A stretch of DNA of 46,277 nt, taken from NCBI GenBank assembly GCA_905203015.1, contig CAJKUC010000015.1, positions 1 to 46,277 on the forward strand, in the 5' to 3' direction. The notes under the pieces were generated by a model. The model saw nothing but the letters and a program-made list of their open reading frames with translations, was not told the DNA's origin and ran no database searches. Made by a program: the position numbers and the translations under genes. This DNA is from an uncultured Christensenella sp. Lineage in GTDB: Bacteria > Bacillota > Clostridia > Christensenellales > Borkfalkiaceae. Shown in pieces: positions 1 to 8,632 of this stretch. Within the stretch, counting starts at the first letter, position 1, and each line of letters opens with the position of its first letter.

Positions 1-1
1 T

Positions 2-55
2 ACGCAACCCGGCGTCATTTTTCGTATCGGCGACGTAATCGGCGTAAAACGATGA
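2..55 (+). CDS. C-terminal end of an unidentified protein (partial)
   Basis: An open frame enters from the left edge and encodes TQPGVIFRIGDVIGVKR before a TGA stop. It is followed by a clear rho-independent terminator (98-137), which is what one expects after the last gene of an operon. The fragment is too short to identify the protein. The call rests on position and on the amino-acid-like composition of this frame; the other two frames read less naturally. It would be confirmed only with upstream sequence. Confidence 0.35.
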   Translation, partial: TQPGVIFRIGDVIGVKR

Positions 56-97
56 GCGGTTTTTGGATGCTTCCATAAATTATTATTTATAACAATG

Positions 98-137
98 AAA
101 TCGGTACGACGGATTTTACCCGTCGCGCCGATTTTTT
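98..137 (+). terminator. Rho-independent terminator
   Basis: Arms at 98-112 and 119-133 form a stem (AAATCGG...CCGATTT outside, CGACGG/CCGTCG inside, small internal mismatch), followed by a T run at 132-137. It separates the partial gene at the left edge from the LacI operon. Confidence 0.7.
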
Positions 138-266
138 AATAAGAAAATCGGCGTGCAAAGCAGAAAAAATCGCTTTTAGGAAGAGTAGATTCCCGCATTT
201 CCGGCACTATAAGAAAGGCGTGTGAACGAAGCGGAAAAATTATTTGAAAAATTTTTTAAAAAAGTA

Positions 267-295
267 TTGACAAATCTGTTCCCATGGTGTATACT
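267..295 (+). promoter_or_regulatory. Housekeeping sigma promoter of the LacI operon
   Basis: TTGACA at 267-272, a 17-base spacer and TATACT at 290-295 give a near-consensus promoter. Transcription would begin near 302, leaving a leader of about 120 bases before the LacI gene. Confidence 0.75.
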
Positions 296-302
296 TACAT
301 CG

Positions 303-330
303 TTAAATCGTTTTAATAAATCGTTTTAAT
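303..330 (+). promoter_or_regulatory. Tandem LacI-type operator-like repeats
   Basis: A 13-base unit (AAATCGTTTTAAT) is present twice in direct tandem at 305-317 and 318-330. The first copy lies in TTAAATCGTTTTAA (303-316), a near-palindrome with a central CG as is typical of LacI/GalR-family operators. It sits on the predicted transcription start, so binding by the adjacent LacI protein would repress the whole operon including its own gene. The regulatory role is inferred. Confidence 0.5.
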
Positions 331-424
331 TGCAAAAATCGCCGTTTTACAGATAAATTTCGGCATTTCGTAACGCAGAAACGAGGATGAAAAAACGATC
401 GGGGATAAAGGAGAAAGAGTGCGA

Positions 425-1456
425 ATGGATACGACGGCGAAAAGAACGACGATAAAAGACGTTGCTTCGCGGGCGGGAGTATCTCCCACCACCGTATCGA
501 TGGTGATGAACGGCAAGCCCGTTGCATTGCCCGAAGAAACGCGGGCACGGGTGAAAAAAGCGGCGGAAGAATTGCATTATTACACCGATTTCAACGCGCG
601 GGCGATGGTGATGGGGAAAACGAATATCATCGGCGTGATCGTACCCGATATTTCAAATATGTTTTTCGCCGAGGCGCTGCATTGCATACAGGTGGCATGC
701 GCCGAACGCGGATATGATATTATTCTTTGTAACAGCGAAGAACTTGCCGAAAACGATTTCAGATACATAAAACTTCTGGCGGGAAGAAACGTGGACGGGC
801 TGATTTATTCGCCTAGCGCGGAATCTCTGACGGAAGAAAACATCGCAAAAATCAAATCGCTTTTACAGCCGCTGAAATTGCCGCACGTATTTTTCGATCG
901 TTTTTACAGCGAAAAAGAGCCGTACGTGGTGGTGGACAACGAAGAGAGCAGTTATCGCGCGGCGCGTTACCTGATCGAAGCGGGGCACAGAAAAATCGGC
1001 GCAATCGCAGGTCCGCTTACGTTAAACAGCAGCAGAAACCGCCTGGAAGGCTTAAGAAGAGCCCTGGCTGAAGCGGGAGAATCGTTGCCAGATAATATGA
1101 TCGTTACGGGAAAATACGATTACGAAACGGGCAGAACGGGCGGGAAAAAACTTATCAAAGAAGGGGCGAGCGCGATTTTCGCCTTTTCCGATATGCAGGC
1201 GTACGGGGTGTACGAAAGCGCGAAAGAACTCGGCGTGAAAATTCCCGAAGATCTTTCCGTATTCGGCTTCGACGATACGTTTTATTCTTCGCTGCTGGAA
1301 ACGCCGCTTACAACGATGCGCCAGCCCGTAAAAACTCTTGCGGAAGAGGCGTGCAGGGTGATTCTCGATCTGATCGAAGGGAAGAAAACGCAAAGAAGCG
1401 TAAAACTTCCCGCCGAGATCGTAGAAAGAAAAAGCGTTGCCGTGAAAGAAAAATAA
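425..1456 (+). CDS. LacI/GalR-family transcriptional regulator
   Basis: A DNA-binding repressor of about 343 residues, normal for the family. The N-terminal helix-turn-helix reads TTIKDVASRAGVSPTTVSMV and is followed by the hinge helix region; the rest is a periplasmic-binding-protein-like effector domain (IIGVIVPDISNMFFAE, then the VDGLIYSP and SVFGFDD strands). The ATG at 425 follows AAAGGAG at 407-413; a GTG at 419 in the same frame is an alternative start two codons earlier. It is the first gene of the operon, ahead of two permeases and a binding protein, so it most likely senses a sugar taken up by that transporter. Operator-like repeats lie just upstream. The effector is unknown. Confidence 0.92.
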   Translation: MDTTAKRTTIKDVASRAGVSPTTVSMVMNGKPVALPEETRARVKKAAEELHYYTDFNARAMVMGKTNIIGVIVPDISNMFFAEALHCIQVACAERGYDIILCNSEELAENDFRYIKLLAGRNVDGLIYSPSAESLTEENIAKIKSLLQPLKLPHVFFDRFYSEKEPYVVVDNEESSYRAARYLIEAGHRKIGAIAGPLTLNSSRNRLEGLRRALAEAGESLPDNMIVTGKYDYETGRTGGKKLIKEGASAIFAFSDMQAYGVYESAKELGVKIPEDLSVFGFDDTFYSSLLETPLTTMRQPVKTLAEEACRVILDLIEGKKTQRSVKLPAEIVERKSVAVKEK

Positions 1457-1460
1457 AAGA

Positions 1461-1490
1461 AAAACGATCGTGCGGAACGATTCGTTTTTT
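1461..1490 (+). terminator. Attenuator-like hairpin between regulator and transporter genes
   Basis: Arms 1461-1471 and 1477-1488 pair over about 11 bp with a single bulged base and end in six Ts (1485-1490). It lies in the 69-base gap between LacI and the first permease, so it could lower transporter expression relative to the regulator, or be a partial terminator. No second promoter is obvious between it and the permease gene. Confidence 0.4.
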
Positions 1491-1525
1491 CGGAAAAGAC
1501 AGTTGTTTTCGTTGAAGGAGAATCC

Positions 1526-2524
1526 ATGATTTCTGAAAATAAATTCGCAGGGGAAAACGCAAAAACGGCGGACGCCGCGTTGCCCGAGGGCGAAGAAAAC
1601 AAACAAAAGAAACGCCGTCGTTGGGATTCCAACGATATCGTGCTTTTTGCGATGGCTTCGCTCAGCGTTGTGTTTCTCGCGGTGTTCGCGTACGCGCCTT
1701 TATACGGGCTGGCGCTTGCGTTCAAAGAGGGCGACGGCTGGCTGAATATTTCAAAAGCGATTTCCGTTGCGCCGTGGAACGGCCTGGATAATTTCAAGGC
1801 GTTTTTTGAAGATCCCGATTTCTGGGGGATTTTGTGGAATACGCTGGGGCTGAATATCCTGCAACTGATGATCAATTTTCCCTGCCCCATCATCTTTGCC
1901 GTGCTTACGGCGGAACTGATCAGCGATAAATTCAAGAAATTCGTACAGACGGTGACGTTTTTCCCGCATTTTATTTCCTGGGCGGTGTACGGCGGCATAT
2001 TCCTCAGTCTGTTCGCGCTGGATACGGGCTTGCCCGCGTTGCTGCAAAAGGCCGGGCTCGTCAGCGAAAAGCCGAATATTCTCGGCGATCCTTCGTATTT
2101 CTGGGGGATCATCATCGGCACGTCGCTTTTAAAGGGTATGGGCTGGGGGTCTGTGATTTACGTGGCTGCGATCGCGGCGATTCCCACCGAATTGTACGAG
2201 GCGGCGAAAATGGACGGAGCGAATCGTTTCCATAAGATTTTCTACATAACGATCCCTTCCATCGCGCCTACGATCACGCTCTTCTTTATTCTTTCGATCA
2301 GCGGACTTTTAAATAACGGAATCGAGCATCTGCTCGTGTTCCAGAATACGAGTAACCTCGAACGCAGCGAAGTGCTGGATACGTACATCTATAAATACGG
2401 TATTCCGAACTTCCGTTACAGTTACGCCACGGCGATAGGGCTTCTGAAATCCATAATTTCGCTGTTGTTGCTTGTTTCGGGCAACTGGGTGTGCAAGAAG
2501 ATCAGCGGAAAGGGGATTTATTGA
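1526..2524 (+). CDS. Carbohydrate ABC transporter permease, LplB type
   Basis: Inner-membrane subunit of a carbohydrate importer (332 aa). A charged cytoplasmic N-terminus (KQKKRRRWDSND) is followed by about six hydrophobic membrane segments. The EAA loop that contacts the ATPase is visible as YEAAKMDGANRFHKIFYITIPSIAP (about residues 231-255). An SD (AAGGAG) precedes the ATG. It resembles LplB-family permeases, which pair with YtcP-type permeases and LplA/LipO-type lipoproteins; both partners follow directly. No ATPase gene is in the window, so a shared MsmX-type ATPase encoded elsewhere is likely. The substrate is not readable from sequence. Confidence 0.9.
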   Translation: MISENKFAGENAKTADAALPEGEENKQKKRRRWDSNDIVLFAMASLSVVFLAVFAYAPLYGLALAFKEGDGWLNISKAISVAPWNGLDNFKAFFEDPDFWGILWNTLGLNILQLMINFPCPIIFAVLTAELISDKFKKFVQTVTFFPHFISWAVYGGIFLSLFALDTGLPALLQKAGLVSEKPNILGDPSYFWGIIIGTSLLKGMGWGSVIYVAAIAAIPTELYEAAKMDGANRFHKIFYITIPSIAPTITLFFILSISGLLNNGIEHLLVFQNTSNLERSEVLDTYIYKYGIPNFRYSYATAIGLLKSIISLLLLVSGNWVCKKISGKGIY

Positions 2525-2525
2525 T

Positions 2526-3668
2526 ATGATGATGGATAAACTGACGGATTTATACAGTGATTTTTACGATCGGGTGAAACGCTGGATTACTTCGGGAATC
2601 ACTCTGATCGTGGTGGGTGTGTTGCTGTTTGCCTATCTTTCCAACGTATCGATCGACGAGGGCACGGCGGAAATGTACCGTACGCTGGATATCGTCTTTT
2701 ACGTATTCTGCGCGTTGCTTCCCGTTGCCGTGGCGGGCGCGGTGTTTCTGATCGTCGTAGCAAGAAAGAGAAAACAGGTATACCTTTCCCGTTTCAACGA
2801 AAGTAAACTCAATAAGCATATCAACGCGTTCGATATTATTTTAACGATCGCCATCGGGCTTTTCTGCCTGCTTTGCATTTATCCCATCTTCTACGTGCTG
2901 ATCGGAAGTTTCAATCAGGGCGCGGATTATGCGATCGGCGGCGTGTGGCTTGCTCCGCGGTTGTTTACGTTTGAAAACTATCGGGTAGTGGTGCAGAATT
3001 CGGCGTTCTGGCATAGTTATATGGTGACGATCGCGCGCACAGTGATCGGCACGTTCGCTTCGCTGGTGTTCACCTCGATCGTGGCGTACGCGATGAGCCG
3101 CCCGAATCTGAAATTCCGCAGAACGTTTTACTGGATCAATCTGTTTACGATGTTTTTCGGCGGCGGGCTTGTGCCGTACTTCCTGATCATTAAAACGGTG
3201 GGATTGTACGATACTTTCTGGGTGTATATCATTCCCGCGCTGTATTCCGTCTACAACATGATCGTGATTCAGAGCGGCTTCCGTTCGATCAGCGCGGATA
3301 TTCACGACGCGGCGATGATCGACGGGGCCGGAGAATTCCGCATTTATCTGCAGATTTATATGCCGCTTTCAAAGCCCGTGCTTGCCACTATTATACTGTG
3401 GAACGCCGTAGGACATTGGAACAGTTATTTCGATACGATGATCTATACGAACAGCGACGAATTGCAGACGTTGCAATATTATCTTCTGAAAGCGATTCAG
3501 ACGTCGTCGATGACGGAAGGCATGCCGCCCGAAATGATGGAACGGCTTTCCCCGCAGACGCTTTCTCTTGCGGCGATTATTCTTTCCATTATTCCCGTGT
3601 TCTGCTTCTTCCCGCTGGTGCGGAAGAATTTCGCTTCGGGCATTATGGTGGGCTCGCTGAAGGGCTGA
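2526..3668 (+). CDS. Carbohydrate ABC transporter permease, YtcP/MalG type
   Basis: Second permease subunit (380 aa). Translation most likely starts at the ATG at 2526, just after the stop of the preceding permease (three consecutive in-frame ATGs at 2526-2534; AAAGGGG upstream); a longer frame back to 2472 overlaps the first permease heavily and is unlikely. It has two extra N-terminal membrane segments (about residues 20-40 and 58-78) before the usual six-helix core that begins near HINAFDIILTIAIGLFCLLCI. The EAA loop reads HDAAMIDGAGEFRIYLQIYMPLSKP, and the C-terminus ends in GIMVGSLKG, typical of the YtcP family. It should form a heterodimer with the permease encoded upstream. Confidence 0.9.
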   Translation: MMMDKLTDLYSDFYDRVKRWITSGITLIVVGVLLFAYLSNVSIDEGTAEMYRTLDIVFYVFCALLPVAVAGAVFLIVVARKRKQVYLSRFNESKLNKHINAFDIILTIAIGLFCLLCIYPIFYVLIGSFNQGADYAIGGVWLAPRLFTFENYRVVVQNSAFWHSYMVTIARTVIGTFASLVFTSIVAYAMSRPNLKFRRTFYWINLFTMFFGGGLVPYFLIIKTVGLYDTFWVYIIPALYSVYNMIVIQSGFRSISADIHDAAMIDGAGEFRIYLQIYMPLSKPVLATIILWNAVGHWNSYFDTMIYTNSDELQTLQYYLLKAIQTSSMTEGMPPEMMERLSPQTLSLAAIILSIIPVFCFFPLVRKNFASGIMVGSLKG

Positions 3669-3752
3669 TAAAAAACGAAATGTGCGCTGATACGCGGCGG
3701 CGTAAACACGCATAGAAAAAATACCGATAAAAAATATTTCGGGAGGAAAACA

Positions 3753-5633
3753 ATGAAAAAACTTTTCAGAAATTTTTGTGCTACGGCGATTGCCGGTCTG
3801 ATGATTTTATCCGGCGCGGCATGCTCGAAAGACGGCGGCGGGGAAGTGGACGGCAACAACATGGCAAAACTTACTTATCCCGATTTTGCGGAAACGCCCG
3901 CGGATAAGGATAGTTGGGAATATATTCCCGAGGATACTGATCAGACGATTGAATGGTATGTGGACGTTTCCAGTTGGGCGATCCCCACGGAGAACGCCGT
4001 GCTGAAAAAGATCAAAGAAAAGACGGGAATTTCCATTCGCTTCGTTACGCCCGTGCAGGACGACGGACAGAAACTTTCCACGATGATCGCGGGAGGGGAT
4101 CTTCCGGACGTGATTTCCGTGCCCACCTCGAAAACGCAGACGCTGGCTTCTCTTGCACAGCAGGGATATGTGTACGACATCGATACGTTGCAGGAAAAAT
4201 GGGCGCCCTCGCTGAAAGATCACCTGCCCGAGGACGTACACGACTGGTGGGCATACGGCAATAATAAAATCTACGGTATCCCGAACCATTATTATAGTTA
4301 CGAAGATATTCCCGAAGGAGAACAACTTCAGCCGAACGGCGGCATGATGGTGCGCGAGGATCTGTTTAATAAGTGGCAGGAGATCGCCGAAAAGAAAGCG
4401 GGATCGGACGGAAAGATTACGTACACCGCCATCGACGGCACGCAGAAGAGCGTGGAATGGCAGGGTTACATCACTACGCCCGAAGGCTTCAAAGAAGCGG
4501 CGGAGTGGGCTGTGGAGAATTATTACGGCACGAATAAAGGGCAGATCACCACGGCGTTGCAACTCGGTCAGTTCAATAATCAGGGCAACGTATCGCTCAC
4601 CTGGCTTTCGCAGTTCTTCGCGATTCCTTTTGAAACGGAATCGGGCGAATACGTATTCCAGTTCGAGCAGGACGCGTATGCGGATATGATGTATTATCTC
4701 AACGATCTGTACACCACGAAAGTGAACGGCAATCCGTTGATTTCCACGGCGAACTTCTCGCAGACCTACGACGGTGTGGGCAGCGTGATCGCGGGCGGTT
4801 CCACGTTTGCCACGCTCGTCACCCCGCAGGATTATCAGATGCATTTTGCCACGGCGAAAGACGGCGGGTATAAATATATCAGCATGTATATCACCAATTC
4901 GGAAGGCGACGCCCCCGTTCTGGCGGATATCCGCGGCTACGGCTATCTGATGAACATGATCACCACGAATTGCAAACGCCCCGATCTCGTGATCAAACTG
5001 TTTGATTATCTCACGAGCGACGAAGGGCAGCGCCTTGTGGCTTTCGGCGTGGAGGGCAGCAGTTGGCAATGGGCGGACGACGCCAAAACGACGATTGCAT
5101 ACACCGATACGTTTTTGCAGGCGAAAGGCGATAAATCGCAGAGCACCGCTTCTTACGGGCTTCTGACGATGGATCTTCTGATCAATTATCAGTATTACGA
5201 TACGATGCAGCCGAAAACGAATAACGGCAAGACGGAAAACGAAATCTTCCGCACGGATATGAAGCGCCCGCTTTCGATTTACGCGTACGATTATAACGCC
5301 ACGCATTTCGTTGTGGACGCCACCGACAGCCGCTTCCAGACGTATAACACGGCTCTCACCAAAATCAACGCCACGATCGGGCAACAGATTCCCAAGATTC
5401 TGCAGGCGGCGAATAAGGCGGAAGCGGAACGGCTGTATAAACAGACGCTGGAAATCATCGGTAAATCGGCGTACAAACTCGATCTCGTGAAAACGATGAA
5501 TTCGGAAGCATACGCGAAAACGAAACAAAAACTCGGCGTAAGCGTGGCGTGGCCCGCTTGGCAGGAAGGCTATGTAAGCCCGCTCGACAGAACGAAGCCC
5601 AACGGCGACACTTCCCTGTACCGCGGATATTAA
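3753..5633 (+). CDS. Extracellular solute-binding lipoprotein, LplA/LipO type
   Basis: Substrate-capturing lipoprotein (626 aa). It has a signal peptide with lipobox LSGAAC (Cys24), a Gly-rich linker, then a large two-lobed binding domain (from about residue 66, TIEWYVDVSSW). The size, well above a classical maltose-binding protein, fits the LplA/LipO group that accompanies LplB/YtcP permeases. A strong SD (GGGAGG) precedes the ATG. Aromatic residues are frequent (for example DWWAYG, SSWQWAD), as expected in sugar-binding pockets. It would deliver an oligosaccharide to the two upstream-encoded permeases. The ligand is unknown. Confidence 0.9.
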   Translation: MKKLFRNFCATAIAGLMILSGAACSKDGGGEVDGNNMAKLTYPDFAETPADKDSWEYIPEDTDQTIEWYVDVSSWAIPTENAVLKKIKEKTGISIRFVTPVQDDGQKLSTMIAGGDLPDVISVPTSKTQTLASLAQQGYVYDIDTLQEKWAPSLKDHLPEDVHDWWAYGNNKIYGIPNHYYSYEDIPEGEQLQPNGGMMVREDLFNKWQEIAEKKAGSDGKITYTAIDGTQKSVEWQGYITTPEGFKEAAEWAVENYYGTNKGQITTALQLGQFNNQGNVSLTWLSQFFAIPFETESGEYVFQFEQDAYADMMYYLNDLYTTKVNGNPLISTANFSQTYDGVGSVIAGGSTFATLVTPQDYQMHFATAKDGGYKYISMYITNSEGDAPVLADIRGYGYLMNMITTNCKRPDLVIKLFDYLTSDEGQRLVAFGVEGSSWQWADDAKTTIAYTDTFLQAKGDKSQSTASYGLLTMDLLINYQYYDTMQPKTNNGKTENEIFRTDMKRPLSIYAYDYNATHFVVDATDSRFQTYNTALTKINATIGQQIPKILQAANKAEAERLYKQTLEIIGKSAYKLDLVKTMNSEAYAKTKQKLGVSVAWPAWQEGYVSPLDRTKPNGDTSLYRGY

Positions 5634-5659
5634 GCGCGAAGGAGAAAATAAATTCAGAT

Positions 5660-6550
5660 ATGAAAAAATATATATTCGATACGGATATCGGCGACGATAT
5701 CGACGACGCGTTCGCTCTTTCGCTTCTTTGCTCGCTTGCGGGCAAAGAAATCGCGGGAGTCACCACGGTGTTCCGCAATACGAAAAAACGCGCGCAACTT
5801 GCGAAAACGCTGCTTGCCGCGGCGGGCTTTGAAAACGTGCCCGTGTATGCGGGGGAAAGTTTCCCTTACAAAGAGCCGTTTCATCTGTTCGGCAAAGACG
5901 CGGAAAACGCAAAGCCCGAAGAGAGCGCGCCCTGCCAGTGGACGGAGGAATACGCCGCCGCAAAATACGAAGACGACGCGGTGAATTTCATCGCGGAAAG
6001 CGCGAAGAAATACGGAAAGGATCTGGTGCTGTTTGCCGTAGGCCCTTTAACGAATCTCGCGCGGGCGATCGAAAAGGAAGAAGCGGTGAAACATATCGGC
6101 GCGATTTATACGATGGGCGGATATTTTTCAAAGGATCAGGCGGAATGGAATATTCTGTGCGATCCGGAAGCCGCGCAGATCGTGTATTCTTCGGGGATTC
6201 CCGTGTATGCCTGCGGGCTTGACGTAACGCTTCGCTGCACGCTGGAAGCAGATCTGTTGCAGGCGTTCCGCGATTCAAAAAAGGCTACGAATCGCCTTCT
6301 GATCTGCTGGCTCGATCGCTGGAAAGAATTTTTCGGCTTTGAAAAGAGCGTGATGCACGATCCGCTTGCCGTGGCGAGCGCTTTTGCCGATATATGCCGT
6401 TTTGAAAAACGCTACGTGAAAACGAGCGATACGAATCGCGGCGCCGTAGAAGCGCACGAATCGCAAAATGGCGGAACTTCGCCTGTATACGTGGCGGAAG
6501 ACGTGAATCCCTCGGCATTTTATCGCCTGATTCGCGAAAAATTATTGTAA
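5660..6550 (+). CDS. Nucleoside hydrolase family protein
   Basis: Cytoplasmic hydrolase of N-ribosides (or related glycosides), 296 aa. The N-terminal metal-binding cluster DTDIGDDIDD is at residues 7-16, the GPLTNLARAI motif is near residue 127, the MGG / EWNILCDPEAA segment follows, and the C-terminal HDPLA (His233-Asp234) supplies the remaining catalytic and calcium-ligand positions. The start is set at the ATG at 5660, with AAGGAG about 15 bases upstream; a longer frame beginning at 5549 runs inside the preceding gene and lacks homology. It lies inside a glycan importer operon, unusual for a purine or pyrimidine salvage enzyme, so it may act on a ribosylated or otherwise unusual glycoside. 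Specificity is not predictable from sequence. Confidence 0.88.
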   Translation: MKKYIFDTDIGDDIDDAFALSLLCSLAGKEIAGVTTVFRNTKKRAQLAKTLLAAAGFENVPVYAGESFPYKEPFHLFGKDAENAKPEESAPCQWTEEYAAAKYEDDAVNFIAESAKKYGKDLVLFAVGPLTNLARAIEKEEAVKHIGAIYTMGGYFSKDQAEWNILCDPEAAQIVYSSGIPVYACGLDVTLRCTLEADLLQAFRDSKKATNRLLICWLDRWKEFFGFEKSVMHDPLAVASAFADICRFEKRYVKTSDTNRGAVEAHESQNGGTSPVYVAEDVNPSAFYRLIREKLL

Positions 6551-6588
6551 AAAAGGGCGGAAGCCCGAAAATGATACGGAGGTATTTT

Positions 6589-8616
6589 ATGAAAAACACA
6601 AAGCAGAGAGCCGCGGCTCTCATTCTCGGCGCCGGCTTCGCATTGAGCGGACTGACGACGGCAACGTACTTCGGCACGAGAAACGCTCTTCTCGCGAACG
6701 CGATGGATACTGCCACAGCCGTTACGTATCCGTTTTCTACGGGAAAGAAAGCGTTTAAAAACGCGGCGACGTTCACCGCTCCTTCCGAAAAGGGCACGGG
6801 CGGCGGCGCATGGGCGTTCGCGCAGGTCTCTTTCGACAGCGCTACGGCGGATATGACGAACGCGAAATACGTAGGCGTGCAGATGTCGCTTTCGGGCGCG
6901 CCCGGGCTCACCGTGGGCTTCCTTCAGGGCGGTAATCGCTGGTCGATTCCGCAGAGCGGCGAATCGAAAGTGTATTTCCAGAAAGAGGACGGAACGATCA
7001 CAGAACTTAAAATTCAGAACGGTGCGGTTTCTTTTACTCCGAATTTAAGCGGCACGCTGTTTATCCCTACGAATATTTTGAGTTCGCAGTTCGGCGGCAC
7101 GATCGATTTCACGAAGATCTCCGCTTTCTTCATGACGGCGAACACGCTGTGGAATTACAATTACTCCGTCACTGTGGGCGAGATCGGCATGTATGCGGGC
7201 GAGCCCGATACGACGGCGATGACGAAATTGGTGGATCTTTCGGGCGGCGAACGTGCCAAAAACAAATATTACGTTGCCGACGGCATGAGTCTGACGATGC
7301 CTTCCGACGTACCCGTGGCGGCTCCCGAATTTGCCTCCTATCCTTTGCGTACGGGCGACGACGCGTATAAGAACGTAGCGGTGTGGGGCGGATTTACTCC
7401 CGATAACTCCAAAGATAATCAGCAGACGCTCAGCGTAGATCTCGGTACGGCGGATTTCTCTTCCGCGGAATACCTTGTGGTGCAGTATTTCTGCGCGGGG
7501 GGTCCCGGGCTTCAGTATAAACTGAAAGCGGGAAACAACTATTATTCCGTAGCGGGCAAAGAAGGCAAACCCGTATACTTCCAGCAAGAGGGTTCCGCCG
7601 CAAGCGTAAAAGCATGCGATATCACCAATGCGCACGTGACTAGCACCGTCGTAGGGAAAATGGGCGCGCTGGTGATTCCTATGGATTCTATGGCGTGGGA
7701 ATCGACTGTGGGCGACCTTTCCGCCGTGGATTCGCTTATCGTCACCACCAACGCGAAATACAACGGCAATTTCAATCTGATCGTAGGCGAAATCGGATAT
7801 TATTCGGAAGACGATGCGTTCACCAAAGTGCTGGATCTTTCTTCGCGGCAGGACGATAAATTCTCCGTCACGAGCGCTTTGGAAGAAAATCGCGGCAGCG
7901 TGGAATTCAAACGCGGCAAACGCGATATGATGGGCGACGCTACGATCGATTACACAGGCAAGGGCGTTACGAACGTCGAATTCAACGAAACCTCCGGCTC
8001 TGTGGCGGGTATCTGGAACGGCGGCAGTTTCGGCAGACGCGAAGCGGCTACCGATTCTTACGGCAAGCCCGCGGTGAAATTCACCACGCTCGGCGCTAAC
8101 CCCGCGGGCGACGCGTACACCGCGTTCGATCTGGCTGCCGCAGGCGGATTCAGTTGGGCAGGCATGAAGGGCGTAAGTTTCTGGGCGAGAAACGACAGCG
8201 ACACCGAGATCGCGTTCAATATCGAAGTGGACTGCAAACTTTCGAGCGGACTTTCCGATCGTTTCAATATCAAACAGGGCAACCGTTTCTGGCTGTACGA
8301 CGTGAACACGGGCAAAACGAGCATTTACATGACCCGCCCGACGGCAACTCTTCCCGCAGGTTTTGAAGGCTGGGTGAGAATTCCGTTCACGGCGTTTGCG
8401 CGTGCGGATTGGAGCACGAACGGCGTTACGAAAGATCAGTTTATGAGCGAAGGCTCGATGGTGGGTTATCTTGCGATCACCGTGCATTCGGAAAACTACA
8501 AGAACAAATCGTTCACCGTGAATAATTTCGGCGGCTATCAGACGACTCCCAGATTTTCTTCCGCGTTTGTATCGTCGAACGGCAAGAGCATTGCCGAATT
8601 GATGGAATTAAACTAA
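6589..8616 (+). CDS. Secreted protein with three carbohydrate-binding-like modules
   Basis: 675 aa with an N-terminal signal peptide (MKNTKQRAAALILGAGFALSG). The ATG at 6589 is preceded by GGAGG; an in-frame ATG at 6571 lacks a ribosome binding site. Two repeated beta-rich modules follow: about residues 45-210 and 235-415 both contain a YVGVQ / YLVVQ strand, a GPGL motif, a VYFQ(K/Q)E(D/E)G strand and end in VGEIG(M/Y)Y. A third module (about 450-665) resembles jelly-roll carbohydrate-binding domains. No catalytic domain is recognised. There is no lipobox and no C-terminal anchor, so it is probably released or held by binding. It likely binds the glycan imported by this operon. Confidence 0.75.
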   Translation: MKNTKQRAAALILGAGFALSGLTTATYFGTRNALLANAMDTATAVTYPFSTGKKAFKNAATFTAPSEKGTGGGAWAFAQVSFDSATADMTNAKYVGVQMSLSGAPGLTVGFLQGGNRWSIPQSGESKVYFQKEDGTITELKIQNGAVSFTPNLSGTLFIPTNILSSQFGGTIDFTKISAFFMTANTLWNYNYSVTVGEIGMYAGEPDTTAMTKLVDLSGGERAKNKYYVADGMSLTMPSDVPVAAPEFASYPLRTGDDAYKNVAVWGGFTPDNSKDNQQTLSVDLGTADFSSAEYLVVQYFCAGGPGLQYKLKAGNNYYSVAGKEGKPVYFQQEGSAASVKACDITNAHVTSTVVGKMGALVIPMDSMAWESTVGDLSAVDSLIVTTNAKYNGNFNLIVGEIGYYSEDDAFTKVLDLSSRQDDKFSVTSALEENRGSVEFKRGKRDMMGDATIDYTGKGVTNVEFNETSGSVAGIWNGGSFGRREAATDSYGKPAVKFTTLGANPAGDAYTAFDLAAAGGFSWAGMKGVSFWARNDSDTEIAFNIEVDCKLSSGLSDRFNIKQGNRFWLYDVNTGKTSIYMTRPTATLPAGFEGWVRIPFTAFARADWSTNGVTKDQFMSEGSMVGYLAITVHSENYKNKSFTVNNFGGYQTTPRFSSAFVSSNGKSIAELMELN

Positions 8617-8632
8617 ATAAGAGGGCAAAAAA

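Noticed and set aside
1282..2121. A 279-codon minus-strand open frame across the LacI and permease genes
   Set aside because: Spans two genuine genes and their gap; low-complexity composition and no ribosome binding site.
3807..5528. A 573-codon minus-strand open frame opposite the solute-binding lipoprotein gene
   Set aside because: It is antisense to a clear lipoprotein gene, rich in Arg, His, Ile and Phe as expected for shadow translation, and has no ribosome binding site.
5549..5659. N-terminal extension of the nucleoside hydrolase
   Set aside because: It overlaps the preceding lipoprotein gene; the family's Asp cluster sits right after the ATG at 5660.
7045..8487. A 480-codon minus-strand open frame opposite the secreted module protein
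   Set aside because: Same shadow composition; the plus strand has a signal peptide, ribosome binding site and repeated modules.
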